Shown piece by piece: positions 43,940-56,283 of a stretch of 64,000 nucleotides of DNA. Made by a program: the position numbers and the translations under genes. Positions within the stretch are counted from its first letter, which is position 1. Every line of letters starts with the position of its first letter. This DNA comes from Orlajensenia flava (GTDB taxonomy: Bacteria; Actinomycetota; Actinomycetes; Actinomycetales; Microbacteriaceae). A model generated the notes under the pieces. That model saw only the letters and a list, made by a program, of their open reading frames with translations. It was not told where the DNA came from and did no database searches. The stretch is taken from contig NZ_SSSN01000005.1 in NCBI RefSeq assembly GCF_004801905.1, forward strand, positions 62,001-126,000. The letters run 5' to 3'.

Positions 43940-46033
43940 TCACACCCGAGCGGAGTCCGCTGCGTCCTCCTCGACGGCACCCACCGAGCCCGTCACGGCG
44001 GCGAGCTCGGCGTCGATGTCGGTCGCGCCCTCGAACTGCGAGTTGTACAGGCGGTAGTACGCGCCCTCGCGTCGGATCAGCTCCTCGTGCGTGCCCTGCT
44101 CGACGATGTCGCCGTGCTCCATCACGAGGATGAGGTCGGCGTCCCGGATCGTCGAGAGGCGGTGCGCGATGACGAACGACGTGCGACCCTCGCGGAGCGC
44201 GGCCATGGCCTGCTGCAGCAGCAGCTCGGTGCGGGTGTCGACGGACGAGGTGGCCTCGTCGAGGATCAGCACCGACGGGTCGGCCACGAAGGCACGTGCG
44301 ATCGTGATGAGCTGCTTCTCGCCCGCGGAGACATTCGACGCGTCCTCGTCGAGCACCGTATCGTAGCCATCCGGCAGCGAGTGAACGAACCGGTCGACGT
44401 AGGTGGTGCGAGCGGCGTCGAGGATCTCCTCATCCGTTGCGGACTGGCGGCCATAGCGGATGTTCTCGCGGATCGTTCCCGCGAACAGCCACGGGTCCTG
44501 CAGCACCATGCCCGTGCGGGCGCGCACGTCGCGGCGACGCAGGTCGGCGATCTCCTGGCCGTCGAGCAGGATGCGACCGCCGCCCAGCTCGTAGAACCGC
44601 ATGATGAGGTTGACGAGGGTCGTCTTGCCTGCGCCGGTCGGGCCGACGATCGCGACCGTCTGACCGGGGCGCACGCTGAACGACAGGTCGCGGATGAGCG
44701 GGCGGTCGGGCGTATACGCGAACGCGACGTTCTCGAACACGATGGTTCCGTCTCCGTTGGCCGGCGCCGGAGCGTCGACGTCGTCGGGCTCCTGCTCGTC
44801 AGCGTCGAGCAGTTCGAACACGCGCTCGGCGGATGCCGTTCCCGACTGCACGACCGCAGCCATGCCGCCCAGTTCGCTCAACGGCTGGGTGAACTGCTGG
44901 GAGTACTGGATGAACGCCTGCACGTCGCCGAGGCGCAGCTGTCCGCTGGCGACCATCAGGCCGCCGAGGACCGCGATGCCGACGTAGGTCAGGTTTCCGA
45001 CGAACATCATCGCGGGCATCATGATGTTCGACAGGAACTGAGCCTTGAACGCGGCCTGGTAGAGCTCCTCGTTCTCGGCCTGGAACTTGTCGCGCGAATC
45101 CTGTTCGCGACCGAACACGCGAACGAGGGCGTGGCCGGAGAACGACTCCTCGACGCGGGCGTTGAGCCGGCCCATCTTCTTCCACTGGATGCCGAACTGC
45201 TTCTGCGACTTCGGGCCGATGACACCGAAGATCACGCCCATGAACGGGAGTGCGACCAAGGCGACGATGGCCAGCTGCCACGAGATCGAGAACATCAGCA
45301 CGAGCACGCCGATGACCGTCAGCACGGAGGTGAGCGCCTGGGACAACGACTGCTGCAACGTTTGGGTGATGTTGTCGATGTCGTTGGTGACCCGGGAGAG
45401 CAGTTCACCGCGCTGCACCTTGTCGAAGTACGACAGAGGGAGCCGCGAGATCTTCGCCTCGACGTCCTCACGCAGCTGCCACGTCGCGCGCATCATGATG
45501 CGGTTGATCACGTAGCCCTGGATCCACATCAGCACCGAGGAGCCGACGTACAGCAGGATCACGATCATCAGGATCTGGCTCAGCCGAACGAAGTCGACGC
45601 CGCCGCCGATCTCGAAGCCCTTCATCGCGGCGACGATATTGGCGAAGTCGCCCTGACCCGCCTGTCGCAGCGCAGCGACGACCTGGCTCTGGCTGGTGCC
45701 GGCGGGGAAGGACTGGGAGAGCTGCTTGGAGACGACGCCCTCGAAGATGAGGTTGGTGGCCTCGCCGAGCACCTTCGGTGCGGTGACCGTCAGCACGACG
45801 CCGAGGGCTCCGAGCAGTGACGCGATGCCGAACGCGAGGGCGTGCGGCTTCAGCAGCCCGAGGAGCCGGCCGAAGCTCTGGCGGAAGTTCTTCGCCTTGC
45901 CCGGCGCGACCGAGTCCCAGTCGCCGGAATTGATGCGGGCCTGCTCGGCCAGTTCGAGCTCGAGGGCCTCGTCGGCGGTGAGCACGGGCTCCTCGACGGG
46001 GGCGATCTCTGCGTTCTTGCTGTTGCGCGCCAT
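43940..46033 (-). CDS. ABC exporter half, catalytic-site subunit
   Basis: A 697-residue half-transporter. An N-terminal cytosolic extension (about 60 residues) precedes six membrane spans, then an ATPase with Walker A GPTGAGKTTL, Walker B ILDEATSSVD and H-loop AHRLSTI. The signature reads NVSAGEKQL instead of LSGGQ. The Walker B glutamate is intact. The upstream neighbour is the other half of a heterodimer: it has a normal signature but a degenerate Walker B, so this subunit contributes the competent Walker B side. ATG 46033 overlaps the partner stop codon and has GGAGG upstream. Probable multidrug or lipid export. Confidence 0.9.
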   Translation of the reverse strand: MARNSKNAEIAPVEEPVLTADEALELELAEQARINSGDWDSVAPGKAKNFRQSFGRLLGLLKPHALAFGIASLLGALGVVLTVTAPKVLGEATNLIFEGVVSKQLSQSFPAGTSQSQVVAALRQAGQGDFANIVAAMKGFEIGGGVDFVRLSQILMIVILLYVGSSVLMWIQGYVINRIMMRATWQLREDVEAKISRLPLSYFDKVQRGELLSRVTNDIDNITQTLQQSLSQALTSVLTVIGVLVLMFSISWQLAIVALVALPFMGVIFGVIGPKSQKQFGIQWKKMGRLNARVEESFSGHALVRVFGREQDSRDKFQAENEELYQAAFKAQFLSNIMMPAMMFVGNLTYVGIAVLGGLMVASGQLRLGDVQAFIQYSQQFTQPLSELGGMAAVVQSGTASAERVFELLDADEQEPDDVDAPAPANGDGTIVFENVAFAYTPDRPLIRDLSFSVRPGQTVAIVGPTGAGKTTLVNLIMRFYELGGGRILLDGQEIADLRRRDVRARTGMVLQDPWLFAGTIRENIRYGRQSATDEEILDAARTTYVDRFVHSLPDGYDTVLDEDASNVSAGEKQLITIARAFVADPSVLILDEATSSVDTRTELLLQQAMAALREGRTSFVIAHRLSTIRDADLILVMEHGDIVEQGTHEELIRREGAYYRLYNSQFEGATDIDAELAAVTGSVGAVEEDAADSARV

Positions 46034-47760
46034 CACTTGGCCTCCACTCCGAGCTGCGACTGGACGATCTCCCGGTAGGTCTGCGAGCTCTCGAGGAGCT
46101 CATCGTGGGTTCCGATGCCGACGGCGCGGCCATCGTCCAGAACCACGATGCGATCGGCCTCCACGATCGTGGAGATGCGCTGGGCGACCACGATCTTGGT
46201 CACCTCGGGCAACTCCCGCCAGAGCGCCTGCCGTAGTCGGGCATCGGTGGTGAGGTCGAGTGCCGAGAACGAGTCGTCGAACACGAGCACCCGCGGGTTG
46301 TGCACGATGGCCCGCGCGATCGCGAGCCGCTGCCGCTGTCCGCCGGAGACATTGGTGCCGCCCTGCGCGACGCGCGCGTCCAGCCGGCCTTCCATCTCCT
46401 CCACGAAGTCGCGACCCTGGGCGATCTCGAGGGCGCGCCACAACTCGTCGTCCGTTGCGTCCTCGCGGCCGAAGCGCAGGTTCGACGCGATGGTTCCGGT
46501 GAACAGGAACGGGCGCTGCGGCACGAGGCCGATGCTCTTCCAGAGGCCGTCGGCGTCGGCCTCGCGCACGTCGACGCCGCCCACGAGCACCTGGCCGCCG
46601 GTCACATCGAACAGGCGCGGAATGAGGCTGATGAGGGTGGTCTTGCCAGCGCCGGTCGATCCGACGACCGCGACGGTCTCACCCGGCTCGGCGCGGAACG
46701 AGATGCCCTCGACCACCGGATGCTCCGCGCCCGGGTAGGCGAAGGTCGCGTCGCGGAACTCGACGGTCCCGGGCGCGGTCTGGACGAGTCCGTCGACGGG
46801 GCGCTCGAGGTCGGCATCCGTCGCCAGCACGTCGCTGATGCGCTCGGCGCTCACTGCGGCCCGCGGAATCATGATGGCCATGAAGCTCGCCATCAGCACG
46901 CCGAAGAACACCTGCATGACGTAGGCCATGAAGGCGAACAGGCTGCCGATCTGCATGTCGCCGTTGTCGACCCGGATGCCGCCGAACCAGATCACCCCGA
47001 CCACCGTGATGTTCACGAGCAGCATCGCGAGCGGGAACAGCAGGATGAACAGCTCTCCGACCTTGCGGCCGACGATCATGATGTCGGTGTTCGCCTCGCG
47101 GAAGCGCTCCGCCTCGATGTCCTCCCGGACGAACGCGCGCACCACGCGAACGCCGGTGAGCTGCTCGCGCAGGATGCGGTTGACCGCGTCGAGCTTGCTC
47201 TGCCAGGAACGGAACAGCGGGACCATGCGGCTGACGATGAAGCCGATGACGACCAGCAGGATCGGTGCGGCGACCGCGATGATCCAGCTGAGGCCGATGT
47301 CCTCGTTGATCGCGAAGAAGATTCCTCCGACGGCCAGCAACGGTGCCGTGATGAGCATGGTCGCGCCCATCATCGCCAGCATCTGCACCTGCTGAACGTC
47401 GTTGGTGTTGCGGGTGATCAGTGAGCCGGCGCCGAAACGGCTGACCTCGCGCTCCGAGAACCCGCTGACCTTGTCGAAGACGTCGAGTCGGATGTCGCGG
47501 CCGGCGCTCATCGCTGCTCGCGCGGCGAAGTAGGTGGCGACGACCGATGCGACGATCTGGCCGAGGGAGACCAGCAGCATGAAGACGCCGTGGCTCCAGA
47601 TGTAGCCGGTGTCGGCCTTGGCCACGCCGTTGTTGATGATCTCCGCGTTCAGGCGGGGAAGCCAGAGCGAACCGCCGACGGCGAGGATCTGGAAGAGCAG
47701 CACGCCGAGCAACAGCCAGCGGTACGGCATCAGGTAGCGGATGAGGAGCTTGCCGAGCAT
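46033..47760 (-). CDS. ABC exporter half, degenerate-site subunit
   Basis: A 575-residue half-transporter with six membrane spans and an ATPase. Walker A is GSTGAGKTTLISL and the signature NVSGGQRQRL is canonical, but Walker B reads FDDSFSALD: the catalytic Glu is replaced by Asp, the hallmark of the asymmetric partner in heterodimeric exporters such as TM287/288 and BmrCD. It is immediately upstream of, and overlapping, the other half. ATG at 47760 follows GGAGA. The 224-bp gap upstream to the next gene holds no gene and presumably its promoter. Confidence 0.9.
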   Translation of the reverse strand: MLGKLLIRYLMPYRWLLLGVLLFQILAVGGSLWLPRLNAEIINNGVAKADTGYIWSHGVFMLLVSLGQIVASVVATYFAARAAMSAGRDIRLDVFDKVSGFSEREVSRFGAGSLITRNTNDVQQVQMLAMMGATMLITAPLLAVGGIFFAINEDIGLSWIIAVAAPILLVVIGFIVSRMVPLFRSWQSKLDAVNRILREQLTGVRVVRAFVREDIEAERFREANTDIMIVGRKVGELFILLFPLAMLLVNITVVGVIWFGGIRVDNGDMQIGSLFAFMAYVMQVFFGVLMASFMAIMIPRAAVSAERISDVLATDADLERPVDGLVQTAPGTVEFRDATFAYPGAEHPVVEGISFRAEPGETVAVVGSTGAGKTTLISLIPRLFDVTGGQVLVGGVDVREADADGLWKSIGLVPQRPFLFTGTIASNLRFGREDATDDELWRALEIAQGRDFVEEMEGRLDARVAQGGTNVSGGQRQRLAIARAIVHNPRVLVFDDSFSALDLTTDARLRQALWRELPEVTKIVVAQRISTIVEADRIVVLDDGRAVGIGTHDELLESSQTYREIVQSQLGVEAK

Positions 47761-47984
47761 TTGGTTTCTCCGGGGTCTGGGGAGGCGCGCCCGACGAGAT
47801 CGGGCTGGGGTGCTGTGTGATGTTGGGGCGGCGCCGTCAGACTAGGGCAGCCCACCGACACTCGATGGTGCTCGAGCGTGAAGGGGGTCGACGCCGCACC
47901 CCCAAGTGCGTTCTGCGCAGCTTTCGAGCATCCCACTCGCCGAGGTTGCGGTCAAGTCGCCCGGGCAGGAGGAATGCGGAGGGC

Positions 47985-48176
47985 CTACCGGCGGCGCTGA
48001 TGGAAGATGACGGCTATGCCGATGTTGAATACGCCGCACGCGATGACCACCCAGTCCAGCAACGCGCTTCCGCCGACCGTCAGCAGGTCGATGAGGCCGG
48101 CGACGACCATCACGACGCCCACGCCGATGAAGAGCCAGGTGTAGAGGCGCACGCGTTGACCCTGTTCGTCGACCAT
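47985..48176 (-). CDS. Small two-span membrane protein
   Basis: A 63-residue protein with two hydrophobic spans (about residues 11-31 and 38-57) separated by GGSALLDW and ending in a basic HQRRR. Function unknown. Codon use resembles the neighbours. It lies between the ABC exporter promoter and metH, and its start region borders palindromic element C. Confidence 0.6.
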   Translation of the reverse strand: MVDEQGQRVRLYTWLFIGVGVVMVVAGLIDLLTVGGSALLDWVVIACGVFNIGIAVIFHQRRR

Positions 48177-48206
48177 GGCCCGAGCGTAGCGCGCACGAAG
48201 CTCTCG

Positions 48207-48272
48207 CGTTTACAGGACGAGAGCGTCGCCAGGGTCGTCGGGGGAGGTCGGTGGGCTCTCATCCTGTAAACG
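48207..48272. repeat. Palindromic element related to family 1, copy C
   Basis: 66 bp with 18-bp arms matching at 17 positions (CGTTTACAGGACGAGAGC / GCTCTCATCCTGTAAACG). The CAGGATGAGA core on its right arm is shared with copy B at 33391-33451, but the outer arm bases differ. It sits between a small membrane protein start and the metH start, about 57 bases before the GTG. Confidence 0.8.
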
Positions 48273-48328
48273 GAGAGGAGAACTCACGCTCGCCGGGTGA
48301 TGTGGGCGGCTGACCATAGGATCGGCGT

Positions 48329-51300
48329 GTGACAACGCCGAGCGGCACCATGCCGCGCTTCGCCATCGACATCGACGGCGTGCCGCGTCCCGAGCGCGCG
48401 CAGGCGCTGCTCGACGCGGTGCAGAGCCGCGTGGTCATGGCCGACGGCGCCATGGGCACCATGCTGCAGGAGCACGATCCGTCGCTCGAGGACTACCAGC
48501 AGCTCGAGGGCTGCAACGAGATCCTCAATGTCAGCCGCCCCGACATCATCGCGGCGATCCACGACGCCTACCTGGCCACCGGCATCGACGCCGTCGAGAC
48601 CAACACCTTCGGCGCCAACTGGTCCAACCTCTCCGACTACGGCATCGACGACCGCATCCGCGAACTCGCTGCGGCCGGCGCGCGCATCGCCCGCGAGCGC
48701 GTCGAGGCGGCCGAGGCGACGGATGGGCGCACGCGCTGGGTTCTGGGTTCCATGGGCCCCGGCACGAAGCTGCCCACCCTCGGCCACACCACCTATGCGC
48801 ACCTCAAGGAGACCTTCGCCGAGCAGGCGATCGGACTCATCGACGGCGGGGCGGACGCGTTCCTCATCGAGACGAGCCAGGACCTGCTGCAGACCAAGTC
48901 AGCCGTGAACGGATGCAAGCAGGCCATCGTGGCCACCGGCATCCGTCTGCCCATCTTCGTCGAGATCACGGTCGAGACCACCGGCACCATGCTCATGGGC
49001 AGTGAGGTGGGCGCGGCCCTCACCGCACTCGAGCCGCTCGGCGTCGACGCGATCGGCCTCAACTGCGCCACCGGCCCCGACCTCATGAGCGAGCACCTCC
49101 GCCACCTCTCGCGGCACTCGGGCGTTCCCGTCGTGTGCATGCCCAACGCCGGCCTGCCCGTGCTCGGCGCGAACGGCGCCAGTTATCCGCTCACCCCCGA
49201 CGAGCTCGCCATCGCTCACGAACAGTTCGTGCGCGAGTTCGGTCTCGGCCTCATCGGCGGATGCTGCGGCACCACTCCCGACCACCTCCGCGCGGTCGTG
49301 GAACGGCTCCGCGGCGACCAGCCCGCGGAGCGGCATCCGCAGCCCGAACCGGGCGTTGCCAGCCTGTACCAGCACGTCAGCTTCGACCAGGACGCCTCCT
49401 ACCTGGCCATCGGCGAGCGCACCAACGCCAACGGATCCAAGGCGTTCCGCGAGGCGATGCTCGAGGGGCGCTGGGACGACTGCGTCGAGATCGCGCGCAA
49501 CCAGATCCGCGTCGGCGCTCACCTGCTCGACGTCTGCGTCGACTACGTCGGGCGCGACGGCGTCGCCGACATGCGTGAGGTGGTGTCGCGGTTCGCCACC
49601 TCGTCGACGCTGCCGCTCGTGATCGACTCCACCGAGCCCGCCGTCATCCGTGCCGGTATGGAGCTGATCGGTGGTCGACCGGTGGTCAACTCGGTCAACT
49701 TCGAGGACGGTGACGGACCGGACTCGCGCTTCGGCCGCATCATGCCGCTCGTGAAAGAGCACGGTGCCGCCGTCATCGCCCTCGTGATCGACGAGCAGGG
49801 TCAGGCCCGCACGACCGCCGACAAGATGCGCATCGCATCCCGCCTCGTCGACACGCTCGTCGACGAGTGGGGGCTCAAGGTCGAGGACATCATCGTCGAC
49901 ATGCTCACCTTCCCGATCGCCACCGGTCAGGAGGAGACCCGCCGCGACGCCATCGAGACGATCGAGGCGATCCGTGCGGTGAACGCGAAGTACCCGGGCA
50001 TCCACACCACCCTCGGGGTCTCCAACGTGTCGTTCGGGCTCAACCCCGCTGCGCGCAGTGTGCTCAACTCGGTGTTCCTGCACGAGGCCGTCGAGGCGGG
50101 GCTCGATTCCGGCATCATCGACGCCGCCAAGATCGTGCCGCTGGCATCCGTTCCCGACGACCGCCGCAAGGTCGCCCTCGACCTGGTCTGGGACCGCCGA
50201 GAGTACGACGCCGACGGCAACACCACCTACGACCCGCTCGCGAGCATGCTCGACCTCTTCGCGGGCGTCGACACAGCGGCGCTGCGGGATGCCCGAGCCG
50301 CCGAGCTCGCTGCCCTCCCGGTGGGCGAGCGTCTCGAACGGCGCATCATCGACGGCGAGGCCAAGGGGCTGGATGACGACCTGCAGCTCGCGATGGCCGA
50401 CGGGATGAGTGCGCTCGACATCATCAACGAGCACCTGCTCGCGGGCATGAAGGTCGTCGGCGAGCGCTTCGGAAGCGGCGAGATGCAGCTGCCGTTTGTG
50501 CTGCAGTCGGCCGAGGTGATGAAGTCGGCCGTCGCGCTGCTCGAGCCGCACATGGAGAAGACCGACCAGGCCGGCAAGGGGCGGATGGTGCTCGCGACCG
50601 TGCGCGGCGACGTGCATGACATCGGCAAGAACCTCGTCGACATCATCCTGACGAACAACGGCTACGAGGTGATCAACCTCGGCATCAAGCAGCCCATCGC
50701 CGACATCATCGCCGCCGCCGAGGAGCACAACGCCGACGTGATCGGCCTGAGCGGACTGCTGGTGAAGTCCACCGTCGTCATGAAGGACAACCTGCTCGAG
50801 CTGAACTCCCGCGGCCTCGCCGGTCGCTGGCCGGTGCTGCTCGGCGGGGCGGCGCTCACCCGCAGTTACGTCGAGGACGACCTCGCCGACCTCTTCGACG
50901 GCACGGTCCGCTACGCGCGCGACGCCTTCGAGGGCCTCGCCCTCATGGAGCCGCTGGTAGCGATCGCCCGCGGGGCGGCCCCCGAGAGTGTGGGTCTGCC
51001 GGCTCTCAAGAAGCGCATCCATCGACCTGGCCTGCTCACCCTCACCGAGCCCGAGGCGATGCCCGCGCGGTCGCAGGTGGCCACCGACGTGCCGGTGCCG
51101 CGCCCGCCGTTCTGGGGCACCCGCATCGTGCGCGGAATCGCCCTCGCCGACTTCGCCGCCTTCCTCGACGAGCGCGCGACCTTCATGGGGCAGTGGGGGC
51201 TCAAGCCCGGGCGGGCGGATGACGCGCTCAGCTACGACCAGCTCGTGCAGACGGAGGGGCGTCCGCGGCTGCGCATGTGGCTCGACCGCATCCTCTCCGA

Positions 51301-51997
51301 GGGGATGCTCGACGCATCCGTCGCCTACGGGTACTTCCCGGTGGTGTCGGAGGGCGACGACGTGGTGGTGCTGAACCACGGCGACGATCCGGATGGGGTG
51401 CTGGGCTTCCCGGGCTTGCTCGCGCCGGATGGCGGGTCGCTCGGCTTGGGCGGCGCATCAGGCGCCCGGCAAGACGGACGTCGCGCCACCCTCGGATCCG
51501 ACCGGCTGCGCTTCTCCTTCCCTCGTCAGCGTCGCGACCGGCACCTGTGCCTGGCCGACTTCGTGCACTCGCGCGAGTCCGGTGTCGTCGACGTGCTGCC
51601 GGTCCAACTCGTCACCGCCGGTTCGCGCGTCGACGCGGTGACCGCGCGCCTGTTCGCCGAGAACAAGTACCGCGATTACCTGGAGCTGAATGGTCTGGTG
51701 ATGCAGCTGACGGAGGCGCTCGCCGAGTACTGGCACGCCCGCATCCGTTCCGAGCTGGGCCTCGCCGAGCAGGATCCGCGCGACATCGCCGGCATGTTCA
51801 AGCTCGAGTATCGCGGCGCTCGCTTCTCGCTCGGGTATCCCGCCTGCCCCGATATGGAGGATCGGCGAAAGGTCGTCGAGCTGCTACGGCCCGAGCGCAT
51901 GGGCGTCGAGCTCAGCGAGGAGCTGCAGCTGCACCCGGAGCAGTCCACGGATGCGTTCGTGTTCCACCACCCCGAGGCGAAGTACTTCTCGGTGTAG
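48329..51997 (+). CDS. metH: Cobalamin-dependent methionine synthase
   Basis: A 1222-residue enzyme transferring a methyl group from methyltetrahydrofolate to homocysteine. Order of domains: homocysteine-binding (MADGAMGTMLQ; zinc cysteines in LNCATGPD and GGCCGTTPDHL), pterin-binding (AIGERTNANGSKAFR), B12-binding with DVHDIGKN near 762 and GLSGLLVKS, and the AdoMet reactivation domain (QDPRDIAGMFKLEYRGARFS). GTG at 48329 is used; ATG at 48350 is an alternative. It has no visible cobalamin riboswitch in the short upstream gap. It lies beside an ECF transporter that may supply the cofactor. Confidence 0.97.
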   Translation: MTTPSGTMPRFAIDIDGVPRPERAQALLDAVQSRVVMADGAMGTMLQEHDPSLEDYQQLEGCNEILNVSRPDIIAAIHDAYLATGIDAVETNTFGANWSNLSDYGIDDRIRELAAAGARIARERVEAAEATDGRTRWVLGSMGPGTKLPTLGHTTYAHLKETFAEQAIGLIDGGADAFLIETSQDLLQTKSAVNGCKQAIVATGIRLPIFVEITVETTGTMLMGSEVGAALTALEPLGVDAIGLNCATGPDLMSEHLRHLSRHSGVPVVCMPNAGLPVLGANGASYPLTPDELAIAHEQFVREFGLGLIGGCCGTTPDHLRAVVERLRGDQPAERHPQPEPGVASLYQHVSFDQDASYLAIGERTNANGSKAFREAMLEGRWDDCVEIARNQIRVGAHLLDVCVDYVGRDGVADMREVVSRFATSSTLPLVIDSTEPAVIRAGMELIGGRPVVNSVNFEDGDGPDSRFGRIMPLVKEHGAAVIALVIDEQGQARTTADKMRIASRLVDTLVDEWGLKVEDIIVDMLTFPIATGQEETRRDAIETIEAIRAVNAKYPGIHTTLGVSNVSFGLNPAARSVLNSVFLHEAVEAGLDSGIIDAAKIVPLASVPDDRRKVALDLVWDRREYDADGNTTYDPLASMLDLFAGVDTAALRDARAAELAALPVGERLERRIIDGEAKGLDDDLQLAMADGMSALDIINEHLLAGMKVVGERFGSGEMQLPFVLQSAEVMKSAVALLEPHMEKTDQAGKGRMVLATVRGDVHDIGKNLVDIILTNNGYEVINLGIKQPIADIIAAAEEHNADVIGLSGLLVKSTVVMKDNLLELNSRGLAGRWPVLLGGAALTRSYVEDDLADLFDGTVRYARDAFEGLALMEPLVAIARGAAPESVGLPALKKRIHRPGLLTLTEPEAMPARSQVATDVPVPRPPFWGTRIVRGIALADFAAFLDERATFMGQWGLKPGRADDALSYDQLVQTEGRPRLRMWLDRILSEGMLDASVAYGYFPVVSEGDDVVVLNHGDDPDGVLGFPGLLAPDGGSLGLGGASGARQDGRRATLGSDRLRFSFPRQRRDRHLCLADFVHSRESGVVDVLPVQLVTAGSRVDAVTARLFAENKYRDYLELNGLVMQLTEALAEYWHARIRSELGLAEQDPRDIAGMFKLEYRGARFSLGYPACPDMEDRRKVVELLRPERMGVELSEELQLHPEQSTDAFVFHHPEAKYFSV

Positions 51998-52085
51998 CTG
52001 CTCGGGGACTCGAGGGCCGAGGCTCGGGGTCGGGGCTAGATGCCGCGCGGGGTGGCCCGTCGGGACTTCCGCCTGGGCTCCTTCT

Positions 52086-52167
52086 GCGCAATTCAGGAGT
52101 GCAGGTGTGTCGCCGGGTCTCCGGCCGCTGGCTCGGGCGCGACACGCTCTCCGCTCCTGAATTGTGC
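52086..52167. repeat. Palindromic element at the ECF S-protein 3' end
   Basis: 82 bp with 16-bp arms matching at 14 positions (GCGCAATTCAGGAGTG / CGCTCCTGAATTGTGC). The left arm contains the stop codon of the S-protein gene, and the element encodes its last 25 or so residues. It lies in the convergent gap with metH and may act as a terminator. Confidence 0.8.
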
Positions 52168-53051
52168 GGCGGGCGTTCGGCCACCGAGCCGCCGTCCCGG
52201 GCGCGACAGCTTCGCCCGACGGAGCGCCGCAAGGGCGGCGGGGCCGGCCACGAGGATGCCGACGACCGTCGTGATCGCGCGCAACGTGTCCCACGTGAGC
52301 GTCGACGTGACCAACGTGTACAGGCCGAACGATGCGAGGTTCTGGCCCAGCGGCGCACCCGGTGCGTACGAGATGTCGGTTCCGGTTCCGACGGCGAACG
52401 GCCAGAACCACAGGTTCATGATGAGCCCGAAGGCGTAGGACGCGAGGGCGCCGTAGAGCGCGAGGATGCCGGCTTCGCGCATCCGTCGCCCTCGGCTCGG
52501 CGAGACGGATGCCGTCCGCGCGCCCGGAATCAACGCCGCACCGGCGCCTACCCACCCGCAGGCGAACATCTGGAACGGGGTCCACGGGCCGAAGCCGCCG
52601 AACACCGTCGACGACAGGGCGATCGTGAGCATGCCGAGGAGAAACCCGAAGCGGGCGCCGTATGCGCGGCCGGCGAGGATGAGCAGGACGAACACCAACT
52701 CGACGCCGCCGACGCCCGCTCCGGCGACGCGGGTGGCGGTTCCGATGGCCGTGAGCGTGCCGAGCAGCGCAAGTGTCTTGGCCGATCGCACCCGGCCGTC
52801 GAGGGCGAGGCCGAGCGCGACGGCGGCGAAGGGGATGACGGCCAGCGCGGCGATCGGTGCGGCGTCTCGGGCCTGCTGCGGGAGTGCGGGGACCACGAGG
52901 GGCCAGCAGAACGCCGCGGCCGCGATCACGTTGCCGGTGACGAGGAGCCAGGTCGACCAGCCCGGCCGACGCGTGCTGCTTGATCGTCTCGGCTTGGCCA
53001 GCGGGGCGTTCGGCTCTCCATTCGTCTCGGGCCCGGTCATGTGCTGGGCGG

Positions 53052-53055
<4 letters not shown>
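52093..53055 (-). CDS. ECF transporter substrate-binding (S) membrane protein
   Basis: A protein of 320 residues from GTG 53055 (overlapping the T-A-A gene by 4 bases), or 315 from ATG 53040. After a cytosolic head it has about six membrane spans typical of an ECF S component, including GRAYGARFGFLLGMLTIALSS and FGPWTPFQMFACGWVGAGAAL. The last 25 residues (about 296-320) are encoded by a palindromic element and look unrelated to the family. It gives the uptake complex its substrate choice; a vitamin-like ligand is expected, possibly a corrinoid because metH is adjacent. Confidence 0.82.
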
Positions 53056-55426
<2,371 letters not shown>

Positions 55427-55427
<1 letters not shown>

Positions 55428-55975
55428 CAGGGGGAGGGCGTCGCCGGTTGCTCGTTGATCTGGAACAGCAGCTCGAGCTGCTCGCCCGGCTTCAGCTGCA
55501 GGGTGCTGAGGCCCTCGGTGGCGTAGGCCCATTCGCCGCCGGACGGCTTCGTCCAGATCGACCAGTATGCGAACGCCGCGGGCATAGCGCCGCACGTCTC
55601 GCGGTAGTCGGTGCCATCGGGCGCGGGGATGACGGTGTCGGCGGATGGCTCACCGTTCACCCGGCAGACCACCTCGTCGGGATACTGATCGGTCCCCTTC
55701 GTCGTGATGCCCGCCTTCGAGAGGGCGTCGGCTGCGCCGATAGCGCTCTTCGTGTCGACGCACGTGGACGTCGCGAGATCCGTCTTGCCGGTGTCGAGAG
55801 TACCGGCGTCGATGACGATTCCGACGCCGGAACAGTCGCTCGCGTCGGCGGTCGCGGATGCCGGGGCCGAGGAGGGCGCTTCCGAGTTTCCGGCGGGGGA
55901 GCCGCTGGCGCATCCCGAGAGTGCGAGCAGCCCCGCTGCGGCGACGAGCAGGAGGTGGGCTGTTCTGGGACGCAT
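55427..55975 (-). CDS. Lipoprotein of the ECF system
   Basis: A 182-residue lipoprotein. The signal peptide ends in the lipobox LSGC (Cys near residue 22), then a Ser/Ala linker. The mature domain has an AYWSIWTKPSGGEWAYATEG stretch resembling the SCO2322-type/DUF4430-like domain found with such actinobacterial ECF systems. It presumably captures a ligand or anchors a surface complex outside the membrane. Its stop overlaps the ECF T-A-A start (TGATG), so the three genes form one operon. Ligand unknown. Confidence 0.82.
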
Positions 55976-56074
55976 GTGCCCAGCGTAAGGGGAAAGTCGA
56001 GGCCGTTACGCCCGAGGCAGGCCGCGGCCCGGGACGGACGGGTCAGCTCGACGCTTTCGGGTCGGGACCAGTCA

Positions 56075-56143
56075 GCGGAGATCGGATGCGACACGCCGCC
56101 CCGGTGCGGCGTTCCACGGCGAGTCGGCGCCGGCATCCGCGGA
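56075..56143. repeat. Palindromic element, family 3, intergenic copy 1
   Basis: 69 bp in a 389-base gap without genes between the ECF lipoprotein and the NmrA gene. It shares its first 25 bases exactly with the in-gene copy at 54081-54149. The arms carry CGGATG / CATCCG. Flanking bases (CTGACC-AAGCC-like) also resemble those of copy 2, suggesting a duplicated longer unit with a period of about 139 bp. Confidence 0.85.
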
Positions 56144-56213
56144 CCGTGTCGAATCTGACCAAGCCGGACCGGACCGGGCGAGGGGGCCGCGAGCGCGCGA
56201 GACGGACCGGTCA

Positions 56214-56283
56214 GCGGAGATCGGATGGGACACGCCGCCTCCACCCACGCGTCTGACGGCGAGTCGGCGCCCGCATCCGCCGA
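56214..56283. repeat. Palindromic element, family 3, intergenic copy 2
   Basis: 70 bp, the same start with one change (GGATGGGAC) and the same end GCGCCCGCATCCGCCGA, 139 bp downstream of copy 1. The remaining gap to the next gene, about 80 bases, contains nothing I recognise. Confidence 0.85.

Noticed and set aside
47761-47984. Gene in the gap upstream of the ABC exporter
   Set aside because: Short frames lack GC3 bias and ribosome sites; treated as promoter region.
48177-48328. Cobalamin riboswitch before metH
   Set aside because: The gap is short and filled by the palindromic element; no B12-box-like sequence or long fold was seen.
48899-51379. Very long open frame on the strand opposite metH
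   Set aside because: Mirror of a strongly GC3-biased gene; composition is Arg/His/Glu-rich with no domain sense, while the plus strand has a complete MetH.
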